Source of the DNA: Nitratireductor alexandrii
Lineage (GTDB): Bacteria; Pseudomonadota; Alphaproteobacteria; Rhizobiales; Rhizobiaceae
Reading direction: 5' to 3'
Assembly: GCF_004000215.1 (NCBI RefSeq)
Contig: NZ_RBVY01000012.1
Coordinates: forward strand, 39,882 to 103,881
Length of the DNA stretch: 64,000 nt
Shown here: piece after piece, positions 16,888-24,200 of the stretch
Layout: each line of letters opens with the position of its first letter
Numbering within the stretch: the stretch's first letter is position 1
Notes under the pieces: generated by a model
Database searches by the model: none
Seen by the model: only the letters and a program-made list of their open reading frames with translations
Told to the model about the DNA's origin: nothing
Translations under genes and position numbers: made by a program

Positions 16888-17661
16888 TCAGCCCGCCAGG
16901 TGGCGCCGGACGTGCTCCAGGTCGGCTTGGCCAAGGCCGCATCGGGCCAGATAGCGGGCGGCACCGCCGCGCGCCGTCAAATGGTTGATGAAGGTCATGA
17001 TCATCCGCGCCTCGCAGAGATAGAAGGCGGCGACCACTTCTTCGGGAAGGCGGCTCCGCGCGAGGTTGCGGGCTTTCAGCTTCTCAAGCAGCGGGCGGCC
17101 CTGCCGCTCGGTGGCGAGGTAATCGGCGACCACGGCCTCTTGCGTCGCGCCGGCGAGCAGAAGCCACATCGCGGCCACCAGGCCGGTACGGTCCTTGCCC
17201 GCCGTGCAATGGACTAGCACCGCACCCTCGCCCGCCGCCGCGATGGTGCGGAACACGCCGGCAAATCTGCTCTGGCAGGTGTCGAGGGCCTCGACATAAC
17301 GTTGGCTCAGATCGAAGTCGTCGCGCGAGGCATCGATGTCGATGGGTGACAGCTTTTCGAACAGCGGGACATTCACATAGTCGAAGGCGGGATCGGTGGC
17401 GCAGGGGTTTGGCTGGACTTCAACTTCACGTGCGCTGCGCAGGTCGATCACGGTCGCAATGCCAAGGGCCCGGAGAGCGGCAAGACCGTCAGGATCAAGC
17501 TCGTGCAGCCCGTCCGATCGAAGCGCTCTGCGCCATCGAGTTGGGCCGCCGACCGTTTCGTGACCGCCCAGGTCGCGCAGGTTCGCCAATCCGCTGACCC
17601 GAGGTTCGCGCAACCTCTCTGGGTCATCGTATGGCGATTTGCTGTCCATTGGTCCTATCAT
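16888..17661 (-). CDS. Tyrosine/dual-specificity phosphatase (Y_phosphatase3 type)
   Basis: A 257-residue cysteine phosphatase with the P-loop HCTAGKDRTG: nucleophile Cys152, phosphate-binding Arg158 and a Lys after the Gly, as in bacterial PTPs related to lipid phosphatases. The general-acid region (around NVPLFEKLSPID) precedes it. It begins at the ATG at 17661 or 17649, inside a TGGT-like operator, and is divergent from the ACAD11-like gene. PTP genes are odd guests in acyl-CoA clusters. It might dephosphorylate a metabolite such as a phospho-acyl ester made by the neighbouring kinase (speculative), or a protein. Confidence 0.88.
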   Translation of the reverse strand: MIGPMDSKSPYDDPERLREPRVSGLANLRDLGGHETVGGPTRWRRALRSDGLHELDPDGLAALRALGIATVIDLRSAREVEVQPNPCATDPAFDYVNVPLFEKLSPIDIDASRDDFDLSQRYVEALDTCQSRFAGVFRTIAAAGEGAVLVHCTAGKDRTGLVAAMWLLLAGATQEAVVADYLATERQGRPLLEKLKARNLARSRLPEEVVAAFYLCEARMIMTFINHLTARGGAARYLARCGLGQADLEHVRRHLAG

Positions 17662-17662
17662 T
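17648..17662. promoter_or_regulatory. Operator-like ATTGGT-CCT-ATCATT
   Basis: A one-mismatch form of TGGT-N3-ACCA in the divergent space between phosphatase (minus) and ACAD11-like dehydrogenase (plus). It overlaps the proposed phosphatase start, so it could block both genes. Symmetry is partial. Confidence 0.4.
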
Positions 17663-17730
17663 GAATGTACCTATCTTTACTTCATGCTACCGATGGCGAT
17701 ACGTTGTCAACAAAAGAGGAGACGCCCAGC

Positions 17731-18954
17731 ATGGATTTCGATTACAGCGCGCGCCAGCTTCACTGGCGGGATCGTACGCGCGCCTTCATTGATGATGTGA
17801 TTCGTCCTGCCCTGCCGGACTACAAGCGCCAGCGCGCCGAAGGCGACCGCTGGGCACCCGCGCCGATCCTCGATGATCTGAAGGCCAAGGCCCGTGCCGA
17901 AGGGCTTTGGAATCTGTGCATTCCACCGGGGCCGCATGAGGACGACGATTACCACGGGGCCGGACTGAACAACCTCGACTACGCGCTCTGCGCCGAGGAG
18001 ATGGGGCGGCTGCCGATGTCGTCCGAAGTGTTCAATTGCAGCCCGCCTGATTCCGGCAACATGGAAATCCTGATCCGTTACGCGACGCCGGAGCAGAAGC
18101 GCCGCTATCTGCGCCCGCTGATGGACGGCACCATGCGGTCGGCCTTTCTGATGACCGAACCCGAGGTCGCCTCGTCCGATGCCACGAACCTTGAGACCCG
18201 GATCGAGCGGGACGGCGACCATTACGTGATCAACGGGCGCAAATGGTGGTCTTCCGGCCTTGGCGATCCGCGCTGCAAGTTCGCGATCCTGATGGGCAAG
18301 ACCGATCCGGACGCGGCGCTGCACCAACAGCAATCGCAGGTGCTTCTGCCGCTCGACACACCCGGCATCACCATCGAGCGCATGTTGCCGGTCTTCGGTT
18401 TCGATCACGCGCCACATGGCCATGCGCAGGTGCTTCTGGAGAATGTCAGGATCCCCGCAGAAAACGTGCTTCTGGGGCCGGGCCGTGGCTTCGAGATCGC
18501 GCAGGGACGGCTGGGGCCGGGGCGCATCCACCATTGCATGCGCGCCATCGGGATCGTGGAAGAGGCGCTGGACAAGATGATCCGCAGGCTGGCCGCACGC
18601 ACCACCTTCGGCCGCCCGGTTATCGAGAACTCGATCTGGGACGCCCGCATCGCCACCGCTCGCGCGGATATCGAGATGATGCGGCTTCTTGTCCTCAAGG
18701 CTGCCGACCGGATGGACAAGGTGGGCAACAAGGAAGCGCGGCTTGAGATTGCCCTGATCAAGATCGGGCTGCCGCAAAAGGCGATCCAGATCATCGACGA
18801 TGCAATCCAGGCCTTTGGCGGAGCCGGGGTGACCGAGGATGCGGGGCTTGCCGATGCCTATGCCACCCTGCGCGTGTTGCGGATCGCCGACGGGCCGGAC
18901 GAGGTGCATTGGCGCACGATCGCCCGGATGGAGCGGCGGAGGGCCTTGGCATGA
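17731..18954 (+). CDS. ACAD10/11-like acyl-CoA dehydrogenase
   Basis: A 407-residue flavoprotein of the acyl-CoA dehydrogenase fold but of the ACAD10/11 branch. The marks are GRGFEIAQGRLGPGRIHHC in the helical domain and a C-terminal RIADGPDEVHWRTIARME in place of the usual YEGT-E-Q motif. FAD contacts (FLMTEPEVASSDATN; KWWSSGLGD) are present. In animals this domain is fused to an APH-like kinase domain, and the two together remove the hydroxyl of 4-hydroxyacyl-CoA by phosphorylation and elimination. Here the kinase is the next gene (ATGA overlap). The start is the ATG at 17731 behind AGAGGAG. Function in this organism is inferred from that homology. Confidence 0.92.
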   Translation: MDFDYSARQLHWRDRTRAFIDDVIRPALPDYKRQRAEGDRWAPAPILDDLKAKARAEGLWNLCIPPGPHEDDDYHGAGLNNLDYALCAEEMGRLPMSSEVFNCSPPDSGNMEILIRYATPEQKRRYLRPLMDGTMRSAFLMTEPEVASSDATNLETRIERDGDHYVINGRKWWSSGLGDPRCKFAILMGKTDPDAALHQQQSQVLLPLDTPGITIERMLPVFGFDHAPHGHAQVLLENVRIPAENVLLGPGRGFEIAQGRLGPGRIHHCMRAIGIVEEALDKMIRRLAARTTFGRPVIENSIWDARIATARADIEMMRLLVLKAADRMDKVGNKEARLEIALIKIGLPQKAIQIIDDAIQAFGGAGVTEDAGLADAYATLRVLRIADGPDEVHWRTIARMERRRALA

Positions 18955-20012
18955 GCGCAGGACAGCCGGACACCGCGCCGGTCGAAACGCGGAACGCGAT
19001 TGACACGGCCCGGCTGGAAAGCTGGATGATCGACCATGTGCCGGGCTTCACCGGCCCCTTGCAGGTGGACCAGTTCGTCGGCGGGCAATCCAACCCCACC
19101 TTCCTGTTGCGCAGCGGTGCGGGCAATTACGTGCTGCGCCGCCGCCCGCCGGGAAACCTCCTTCCGTCCGCACATGCGGTGGACCGTGAGCATCGGGTTC
19201 TGTCGGCGCTCCATGTCGCGGGTTATGCCGTGCCGCGGCCCTTTGCGCTCTGCCTCGATGAAACGGTCATCGGCTCGATCTTTTTCGTGATGTCGGCGGT
19301 CGAGGGCCGGGTCTTCTGGAACCAGCAGCTTCCCGACCTGGACCGCGCCGACAGGCGCCCCGTGTTTCAGTCGCTGGCCGAAACGCTGGCGGCGCTTCAT
19401 GCCTTCGATCCGGACGCTTTGGGCCTGTCCGATTTCGGCCCGCCGGGCAATTACTATGCCCGTCAGATCGGGCGCTGGACCAAGCAATACCGGCTGTCGC
19501 AATCGGGCGAGGTCGCGGCCTTCGAAAAGCTGATCGACTGGTTGCCCGGCTCGATCCCCGACCAGACCCGCACCACCGTGGTTCATGGCGACTTCCAGCT
19601 CCACAACACCATCCTGCACCCGACCGCGCCGCGCGTGGCCGCCGTGATCGACTGGGAGCTGTCCACGCTGGGCGATCCGCTGGCGGATCTCAGCTACATG
19701 CTGATGCAATGGCATGTCTCGGGCGGTCGCCAGGTTGGGCTTGGTGGCGCCGATCTGGATGCGCTGGGGATACCCGGGCAGGACGAGATGGTCGAGACCT
19801 ATTGCCGGGCCGCCGGTCGCAGCGATGCGCCGAAGCTCGACTGGCACCTCGCCTATAACACCTTCCGGTTCGCCTGCATCCTGCAAGGGATCGCCGGGCG
19901 GGTGCGGGAGGGGAACGCCGCCTCGCCACGGGCCCGGGAAGCCGCCGCCCGCGCGCCGGCATTGGCCGAGACCGCCTGGCGACTGGCCGAACGCGCCGGC
20001 GCCTCGGGCTGA
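18951..20012 (+). CDS. APH-fold kinase, probable 4-hydroxyacyl-CoA kinase (ACAD10/11 type)
   Basis: A 353-residue aminoglycoside-phosphotransferase-fold protein. The catalytic HGDFQLHN (about residue 211) and metal-binding IDWELSTLGDP are intact, with the nucleotide loop GGQSNPTFLL near the N-terminus. This branch (often labelled phosphotransferase family protein) corresponds to the kinase domain of ACAD10/11 and to LvaA of the Pseudomonas levulinate pathway, which phosphorylates the 4-hydroxyl of an acyl-CoA. Its ATG overlaps the dehydrogenase stop, so the partners are made together. True antibiotic resistance is unlikely in this setting. Confidence 0.9.
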   Translation: MSAGQPDTAPVETRNAIDTARLESWMIDHVPGFTGPLQVDQFVGGQSNPTFLLRSGAGNYVLRRRPPGNLLPSAHAVDREHRVLSALHVAGYAVPRPFALCLDETVIGSIFFVMSAVEGRVFWNQQLPDLDRADRRPVFQSLAETLAALHAFDPDALGLSDFGPPGNYYARQIGRWTKQYRLSQSGEVAAFEKLIDWLPGSIPDQTRTTVVHGDFQLHNTILHPTAPRVAAVIDWELSTLGDPLADLSYMLMQWHVSGGRQVGLGGADLDALGIPGQDEMVETYCRAAGRSDAPKLDWHLAYNTFRFACILQGIAGRVREGNAASPRAREAAARAPALAETAWRLAERAGASG

Positions 20013-20039
20013 CACGGCGGCACCAGGGAGGAGAGGAAC

Positions 20040-20972
20040 ATGACAGAGGAATTCAGAGAGGTCGGCAAGCGGCTTTCGAACTGGGGGCGCTGGGGGTCTG
20101 AGGATGCCCTTGGAACCCTCAACCACATCACCGACGCCCGGCGGCTGGCCGCGGTGGCAGAGGTGCGAAGCGGAACGATCTTTGACCTCGGTATCGAGGT
20201 CACCAAGGACGGCATTCAGGCCGGAACCGGATCGCGGGTGAATCCGAGCCACCTGATGTCGCTGACTCCGGTCGATTTCGCGCATCGCGCCGACCGGATG
20301 TTCGTGGCCGACGATTACGTCTATATGCCCCTGCAATCCGTAACCCAATGGGACGGTCTGGGCCATGTCGGCTATGACGGGCTGCTCTATAACGGATACG
20401 AGTCCGGGACGATCACCACCCGGAACGGCTCTCTTGCCCTGTCGATCCACGAAATCGCCCGCACCGGCGTGGTCGGGCGCGGGGTGCTTCTGGATATCGC
20501 GCGGCTCCAGGGGGTCGACCGTCTGCCCGCCGGGTTCGCCATCGGCCCCGACCTGCTGGACGCGGCGGAAAAGGCGCAAGGCGTGACGGCAGGGCCGGGC
20601 GACATTCTGATGGTGCGCACCGGCTGGATCCGCAACTGGACCCAGGACCGCGATGTTGCGGGCTTCTGGGCGGGCGAGCCGGGGCTGTCGCTGGAGACCG
20701 CAGACTGGCTTCACGCGCGCGACATCGCGGCGGTTGCGGTCGATAACTGGGCGGTCGAGGTGACCAGGCCAGAAATGGGCCTGGCCGGGTCGCTCCCGCT
20801 CCATTGCGTGCTGATCCGCGACGTGGGCATGACGCTGGGCGAAATTTTCAACTTCGACGCGCTTGCCGAGGCCTGCGCCGCCGAGGGGCGCTGGTCCTGC
20901 CTTCTCAGCGCTCCGCCGGTCAAGGTCGTCGGCGGTGTCGGCACCCCACTGACGCCAGTCGCCATGCTCTAG
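20040..20972 (+). CDS. Cyclase-family metal hydrolase (kynurenine-formamidase fold)
   Basis: A 310-residue protein of the Cyclase/KynB superfamily, in which a metal-bound water opens amide, ester or lactone bonds. The family region reads QSVTQWDGLGHVGYDG, with Asp and His as likely metal ligands, and DILMVRTGW and AVAVDNWAVE follow. This longer subgroup (about 310 residues) differs from true kynurenine formamidase (about 210), so the substrate is open. It lies 27 bases after the kinase, behind GGAGGAGAGG, in the operon that continues to the lactonase-like gene; ring or ester opening would fit (inference). Confidence 0.85.
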   Translation: MTEEFREVGKRLSNWGRWGSEDALGTLNHITDARRLAAVAEVRSGTIFDLGIEVTKDGIQAGTGSRVNPSHLMSLTPVDFAHRADRMFVADDYVYMPLQSVTQWDGLGHVGYDGLLYNGYESGTITTRNGSLALSIHEIARTGVVGRGVLLDIARLQGVDRLPAGFAIGPDLLDAAEKAQGVTAGPGDILMVRTGWIRNWTQDRDVAGFWAGEPGLSLETADWLHARDIAAVAVDNWAVEVTRPEMGLAGSLPLHCVLIRDVGMTLGEIFNFDALAEACAAEGRWSCLLSAPPVKVVGGVGTPLTPVAML

Positions 20973-21034
20973 GCCGGGGCCATCCGGAGCCGAAGCCGCC
21001 GTTCGTCGGGGCGCCACATGTCGCTATATTTTGC

Positions 21035-21059
21035 TACCATTCTATTATAGAACCATTAA
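21035..21059. promoter_or_regulatory. Repeated ACCATT half-sites before the lactonase-like gene
   Basis: TACCATT (21035-21041) and AACCATTAA (21051-21059) are direct repeats 16 bases apart, flanking a small TTCTA-TTA-TAGAA palindrome. The half-sites match the TGGT-N3-ACCA class. This suggests a promoter within the operon ahead of the gene at 21128. Confidence 0.45.
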
Positions 21060-21127
21060 CCGTATCAGGCTTTGCAGCCTAGGCTCCACCGGAATTGAGG
21101 TGATGCCGCTTGGAGGAGGACCACGAG

Positions 21128-22135
21128 GTGTCGACCAAGGACGTAGCCGTAGAGACCGTGCGCGGTCCGCGACCCATTTCTGAGCTGGGACGAGTGCTGA
21201 GCCACGAGCATGTGGTGATGCTCAGCGACTGGAATCAGCTCGAATACCCCGAGTTTGCCTTTCCCGAAGGCCGCGATGCGGCGGTCCGCAAGATCAACAC
21301 GCGGCTGAAAGAGCTGAAGGCGGCCGGCATCGACTCAATGATCGACTGCACTGCCTGTGGCCATGGCCGCGACATCGCACTTCTGGCCGAGGCGAACCGT
21401 GACGTGGATTTCAACATCGTGGTGTCGACCGGCATCTATACCTATGACGAGCTGCCCTTCCCCTTCAAACGCTTCGGCCCCGGGCCAGGCGAGGGCCGCG
21501 AACAGGATCTGATGGCGCGGATGTTCCTGAAGGATATCCGCGAGGGAATCGCGGGCAGCGGGATCAAGGCCGGGGCGATCAAAGTCTGCACCGACCGGCA
21601 GGGAGTAACCCCGAATATCGACCGCATTCTTAGGGTGGCCGCCGTGGTTCACCGGATGACCGGCGTGCCGATCACCACCCACACCAACGCGGCGGGCAAG
21701 GTGGGCCTAGACCAGCAACGTATCTTTGCCGAGGAAGGTGTGGACCTTGCCTGTGTCACCATCGGCCATTCCGGCGATTCCAGCGATCTCGACTACCTGC
21801 GCAGCCTGATGGAGGCGGGGTCGATGATCGGCGCCGACAGGTTCGGTTTCGTCATGCCGGGCCAGCCCGGTCTGGATCAGCGGGTCGCGACGGTGGCGGC
21901 ACTGGTGCGTGACGGGTTCGCCGACCGGATCGTCCTCTCGCATGACGCCACGATCCACACAGACTGGTGGCCTGACGATCCCGAACGCAGCGGATTTCCC
22001 GCCGACTGGACCCAGCTTCTTATCCCGCAGGAGGTGCTCCCGCGCCTTGCGAAGGCAGGGGTGAGCGAGGCCGATATCGAGAAAATGCTGGTCGCGAACC
22101 CGGCCCGCTGGCTTGCACCCGTAAGCCCCTATTGA
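21128..22135 (+). CDS. Phosphotriesterase-family hydrolase, probable lactonase
   Basis: A 335-residue binuclear metal TIM barrel. All ligand sites are present: HEH (His26, His28), the carbamylated Lys in GAIKVCTD, His in TTHTNA, His in IGHSGDSSDLDYL, and Asp in SHDATIHTDWW. Phosphotriesterase-like proteins of bacteria mostly hydrolyse gamma- or delta-lactones. Next to a 4-hydroxyacyl-CoA kinase module, a lactonase that yields a 4-hydroxy acid makes sense (inference). I chose the GTG at 21128 because GGAGGAGG lies 8 bases before it; the upstream TTG would put that site inside the gene. Confidence 0.9.
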   Translation: MSTKDVAVETVRGPRPISELGRVLSHEHVVMLSDWNQLEYPEFAFPEGRDAAVRKINTRLKELKAAGIDSMIDCTACGHGRDIALLAEANRDVDFNIVVSTGIYTYDELPFPFKRFGPGPGEGREQDLMARMFLKDIREGIAGSGIKAGAIKVCTDRQGVTPNIDRILRVAAVVHRMTGVPITTHTNAAGKVGLDQQRIFAEEGVDLACVTIGHSGDSSDLDYLRSLMEAGSMIGADRFGFVMPGQPGLDQRVATVAALVRDGFADRIVLSHDATIHTDWWPDDPERSGFPADWTQLLIPQEVLPRLAKAGVSEADIEKMLVANPARWLAPVSPY

Positions 22136-22180
22136 GCTTTACGACCCGGAACAAAACCCAAAGACCAACGGAGGAGACCC

Positions 22181-23284
22181 ATGAAGACCTTTATCAAGAA
22201 GACCCTGGCGGCGACAGTCGCCGCCCTTGCCCTGTCCGGCGCGGCTCAGGCACAGGATGCGCTCAAGATCGGCCTTGTCGCGCCGATCAAGACCATCGGG
22301 GGCGAGGAATTTCAGCGCGGCGCCGATCTGGCCGCCGAGATGATCAACGAAGCTGGCGGTGTCGGCGGCAGCCCCATCGAGCTGATCGCCTATGACGATG
22401 GCTATGAACCGGCGCAGGCGGTGTCGGCCGGGCGTCGTCTGTTCAGCGAAGACGGCGTGAAGCTGATCGTCGGCGGGTATAACAGCGCCGTCGCGGTCGC
22501 GCTGTTGCAGGTGGTGCAGCAGAACCAGGGCGTCATGATCGCCGCCCCCGCAATTCACCCGGACATCACCAAGTACGAGCGCGGCTTCCGCACCAACTTC
22601 ACCCTTGCCCAGAACGTGTTGGCCCTGCGCCAGTTTGTCGATGCAGTCGATCCGGAAGCCCGGATCGCGATCATCGCCGAAAACGGCGATTACGGTCGCC
22701 TCGTCTCGGGGCTGCTGGAGAAGGAATTCGGTGATCAGGTTGTCGAAAGCGACCTTTACGAGATCATGGCGCAGACCGATTTCTCGTCCATCGCCACCCG
22801 GATCAAGGAGCAGAACCCGACCCTCGTCGCCGGTGTCTGGGGCGCGACCGAACAGGGCGCGGCGATGATGCGGGCGATCCGCGAGGCCGGGATCGACGCC
22901 ACGCTCTTCCCGATGCCCGGCAACCTGACGCCGCAGCTCATCGGGCTGGCCAGCGACACCATGGAAGGCGCCTATTCCGCCGACATCTGGGACGCGAGCC
23001 TGCAAAACGACGCCAACGTCGCCTTTGTCGAAGCCTTCAAGGCCAAGTTTGGCGAAACTCCCGGCAAGCTGAGCTTCCTTGGCTATGAGGCCGTGGACCT
23101 GATGGCGCATGCAGTCACGGTCGCGGGCAGCGCCGACGACACCGACGCCATTGCCGCTGCCCTGCGCGACGGCGAATTCGAGACCCCGCGCGGGACGCTC
23201 GACTTTGTCGATAACCAGGCCACCGCCAATGGCAACCGTCTGGTCGAAGTCGTGAACGTCAACGGCACGATCCAGGCCCGTTGA
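22181..23284 (+). CDS. ABC importer substrate-binding protein, LivJ type
   Basis: A 367-residue periplasmic receptor of the branched-chain amino acid/amide family. A 25-residue signal peptide (ending AQAQ) precedes the type I fold: KIGLVAPIKTIGGEEFQRGADLAAE, then LIVGGYNSAVAVAL. It follows the lactonase-like gene by 45 bases with GGAGGAG before the ATG and begins a complete Liv-type importer. Relatives bind aromatic acids, amides or short-chain acids as well as amino acids. The gene setting points to uptake of the pathway substrate. A GC-rich hairpin follows its stop. Confidence 0.93.
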   Translation: MKTFIKKTLAATVAALALSGAAQAQDALKIGLVAPIKTIGGEEFQRGADLAAEMINEAGGVGGSPIELIAYDDGYEPAQAVSAGRRLFSEDGVKLIVGGYNSAVAVALLQVVQQNQGVMIAAPAIHPDITKYERGFRTNFTLAQNVLALRQFVDAVDPEARIAIIAENGDYGRLVSGLLEKEFGDQVVESDLYEIMAQTDFSSIATRIKEQNPTLVAGVWGATEQGAAMMRAIREAGIDATLFPMPGNLTPQLIGLASDTMEGAYSADIWDASLQNDANVAFVEAFKAKFGETPGKLSFLGYEAVDLMAHAVTVAGSADDTDAIAAALRDGEFETPRGTLDFVDNQATANGNRLVEVVNVNGTIQAR

Positions 23285-23295
23285 CCCGACCTCTG

Positions 23296-23319
23296 CCGCC
23301 TCCCCGAACGGGGAGGCGG
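23296..23319 (+). promoter_or_regulatory. Hairpin between livJ-like and livH-like genes covering a ribosome site
   Basis: A perfect 10-bp stem, CCGCCTCCCC / GGGGAGGCGG with loop GAAC, begins 11 bases after the binding-protein stop. The right arm is the Shine-Dalgarno sequence (GGGGAGG) of the permease gene at 23325. Without a T-run it is not a full terminator. It should stabilise the upstream mRNA and lower permease translation, giving excess binding protein. Confidence 0.65.
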
Positions 23320-23324
23320 TGCCC

Positions 23325-24200
23325 ATGCAATGGAAGATACGGATGCTGCTTGCTCAACAAATCGTTAACGGCCTGTCGATCGGGTTGAACTATGCGCTGA
23401 TCGCACTTGGGCTGACGCTGGTCTTCGGCGTGCTCCACGTGATCAACTTCGGTCATGGTCAGGTGGTCATGATCGGTGCCCTGGCGGCGCTTTATGCGGC
23501 CGAGCTGCTGAATCTGCCCTATGTCCTGACACTCCCCGTCGCGGCGGCTGCCGCCGGCCTTCTGGGCGTCGTCCTACACCTCGCTGCGGTGCGCCCGGTG
23601 GTGCGACGACGAGACGGGCACCAGGATGTGCTGCTCACAACATTCGCAGCGGGTCTTCTGATCCACGAGGCCGTACTTGCCTCCCGCGGGCCCGCGCCGG
23701 CGCGGTTCGACGGTATCCCCGGAGTCCTGCATGTCGGGCCGCTCATGCTGACCAATCAGCGCCTGTTTATCATCATCGTGGCCGGGCTGACCCTTCTCGC
23801 CCTGCTCTACCTGATCCGCATGACCCGCTTCGGGAACGAACTGCGCGCCCTGGCCGAAAACGAATTCGCCGCCCGCGCGGTCGGGATCGACACCGGCAAG
23901 GTGATCCTTGTCACCTTTGCCATGTCCGCCGCAATCGGCGGGCTGGGCGGCGCCTTGCTGGCCCCGCTGTCGGCCTTCAGCCCCAATATCGGCCAGGGGG
24001 CGCTGATGACCGCCTTCGTCATCGTGGTTGCCGCCGGGCTGGGATCGGTCTGGGGCACGGTCGCCTTCGCCGCGCTCTACGGCATCCTTGAATCGGTCCT
24101 GTCCCTCACATTCGACCAGGGCATGGCAAGCGCCACGGTATCCGGCCTCATGCTGCTCATACTTATTGCCCGGCCCAACGGCCTTTTCGGGAAAGCCTGA
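23325..24200 (+). CDS. ABC importer permease, LivH type
   Basis: A 291-residue membrane protein with about 8 hydrophobic segments. The LivH signature is clear: QQIVNGLSIGLNYALIALGLT, FGVLHVINFGHG and RMTRFGNELRALAENEFAARAVGID, the loop that meets the ATPases. Three starts are possible (GTG 23319, ATG 23325, ATG 23343). The ATG at 23325 has GGAGG at the best distance. Its stop overlaps the next start (TGATG). It forms the membrane channel with the LivM half of the next protein. Confidence 0.93.
   Translation: MQWKIRMLLAQQIVNGLSIGLNYALIALGLTLVFGVLHVINFGHGQVVMIGALAALYAAELLNLPYVLTLPVAAAAAGLLGVVLHLAAVRPVVRRRDGHQDVLLTTFAAGLLIHEAVLASRGPAPARFDGIPGVLHVGPLMLTNQRLFIIIVAGLTLLALLYLIRMTRFGNELRALAENEFAARAVGIDTGKVILVTFAMSAAIGGLGGALLAPLSAFSPNIGQGALMTAFVIVVAAGLGSVWGTVAFAALYGILESVLSLTFDQGMASATVSGLMLLILIARPNGLFGKA

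Noticed and set aside
18951..20012. An antibiotic-resistance aminoglycoside phosphotransferase
   Set aside because: The fold is shared, but the gene is coupled to an ACAD11-like dehydrogenase, as in hydroxyacyl-CoA metabolism.
18858..21017. A 719-codon minus-strand open frame opposite the ACAD11/kinase/cyclase genes
   Set aside because: It mirrors the wobble pattern of the plus-strand genes, is Arg/Gly/His-rich, has no domain, and crosses three well-supported genes.
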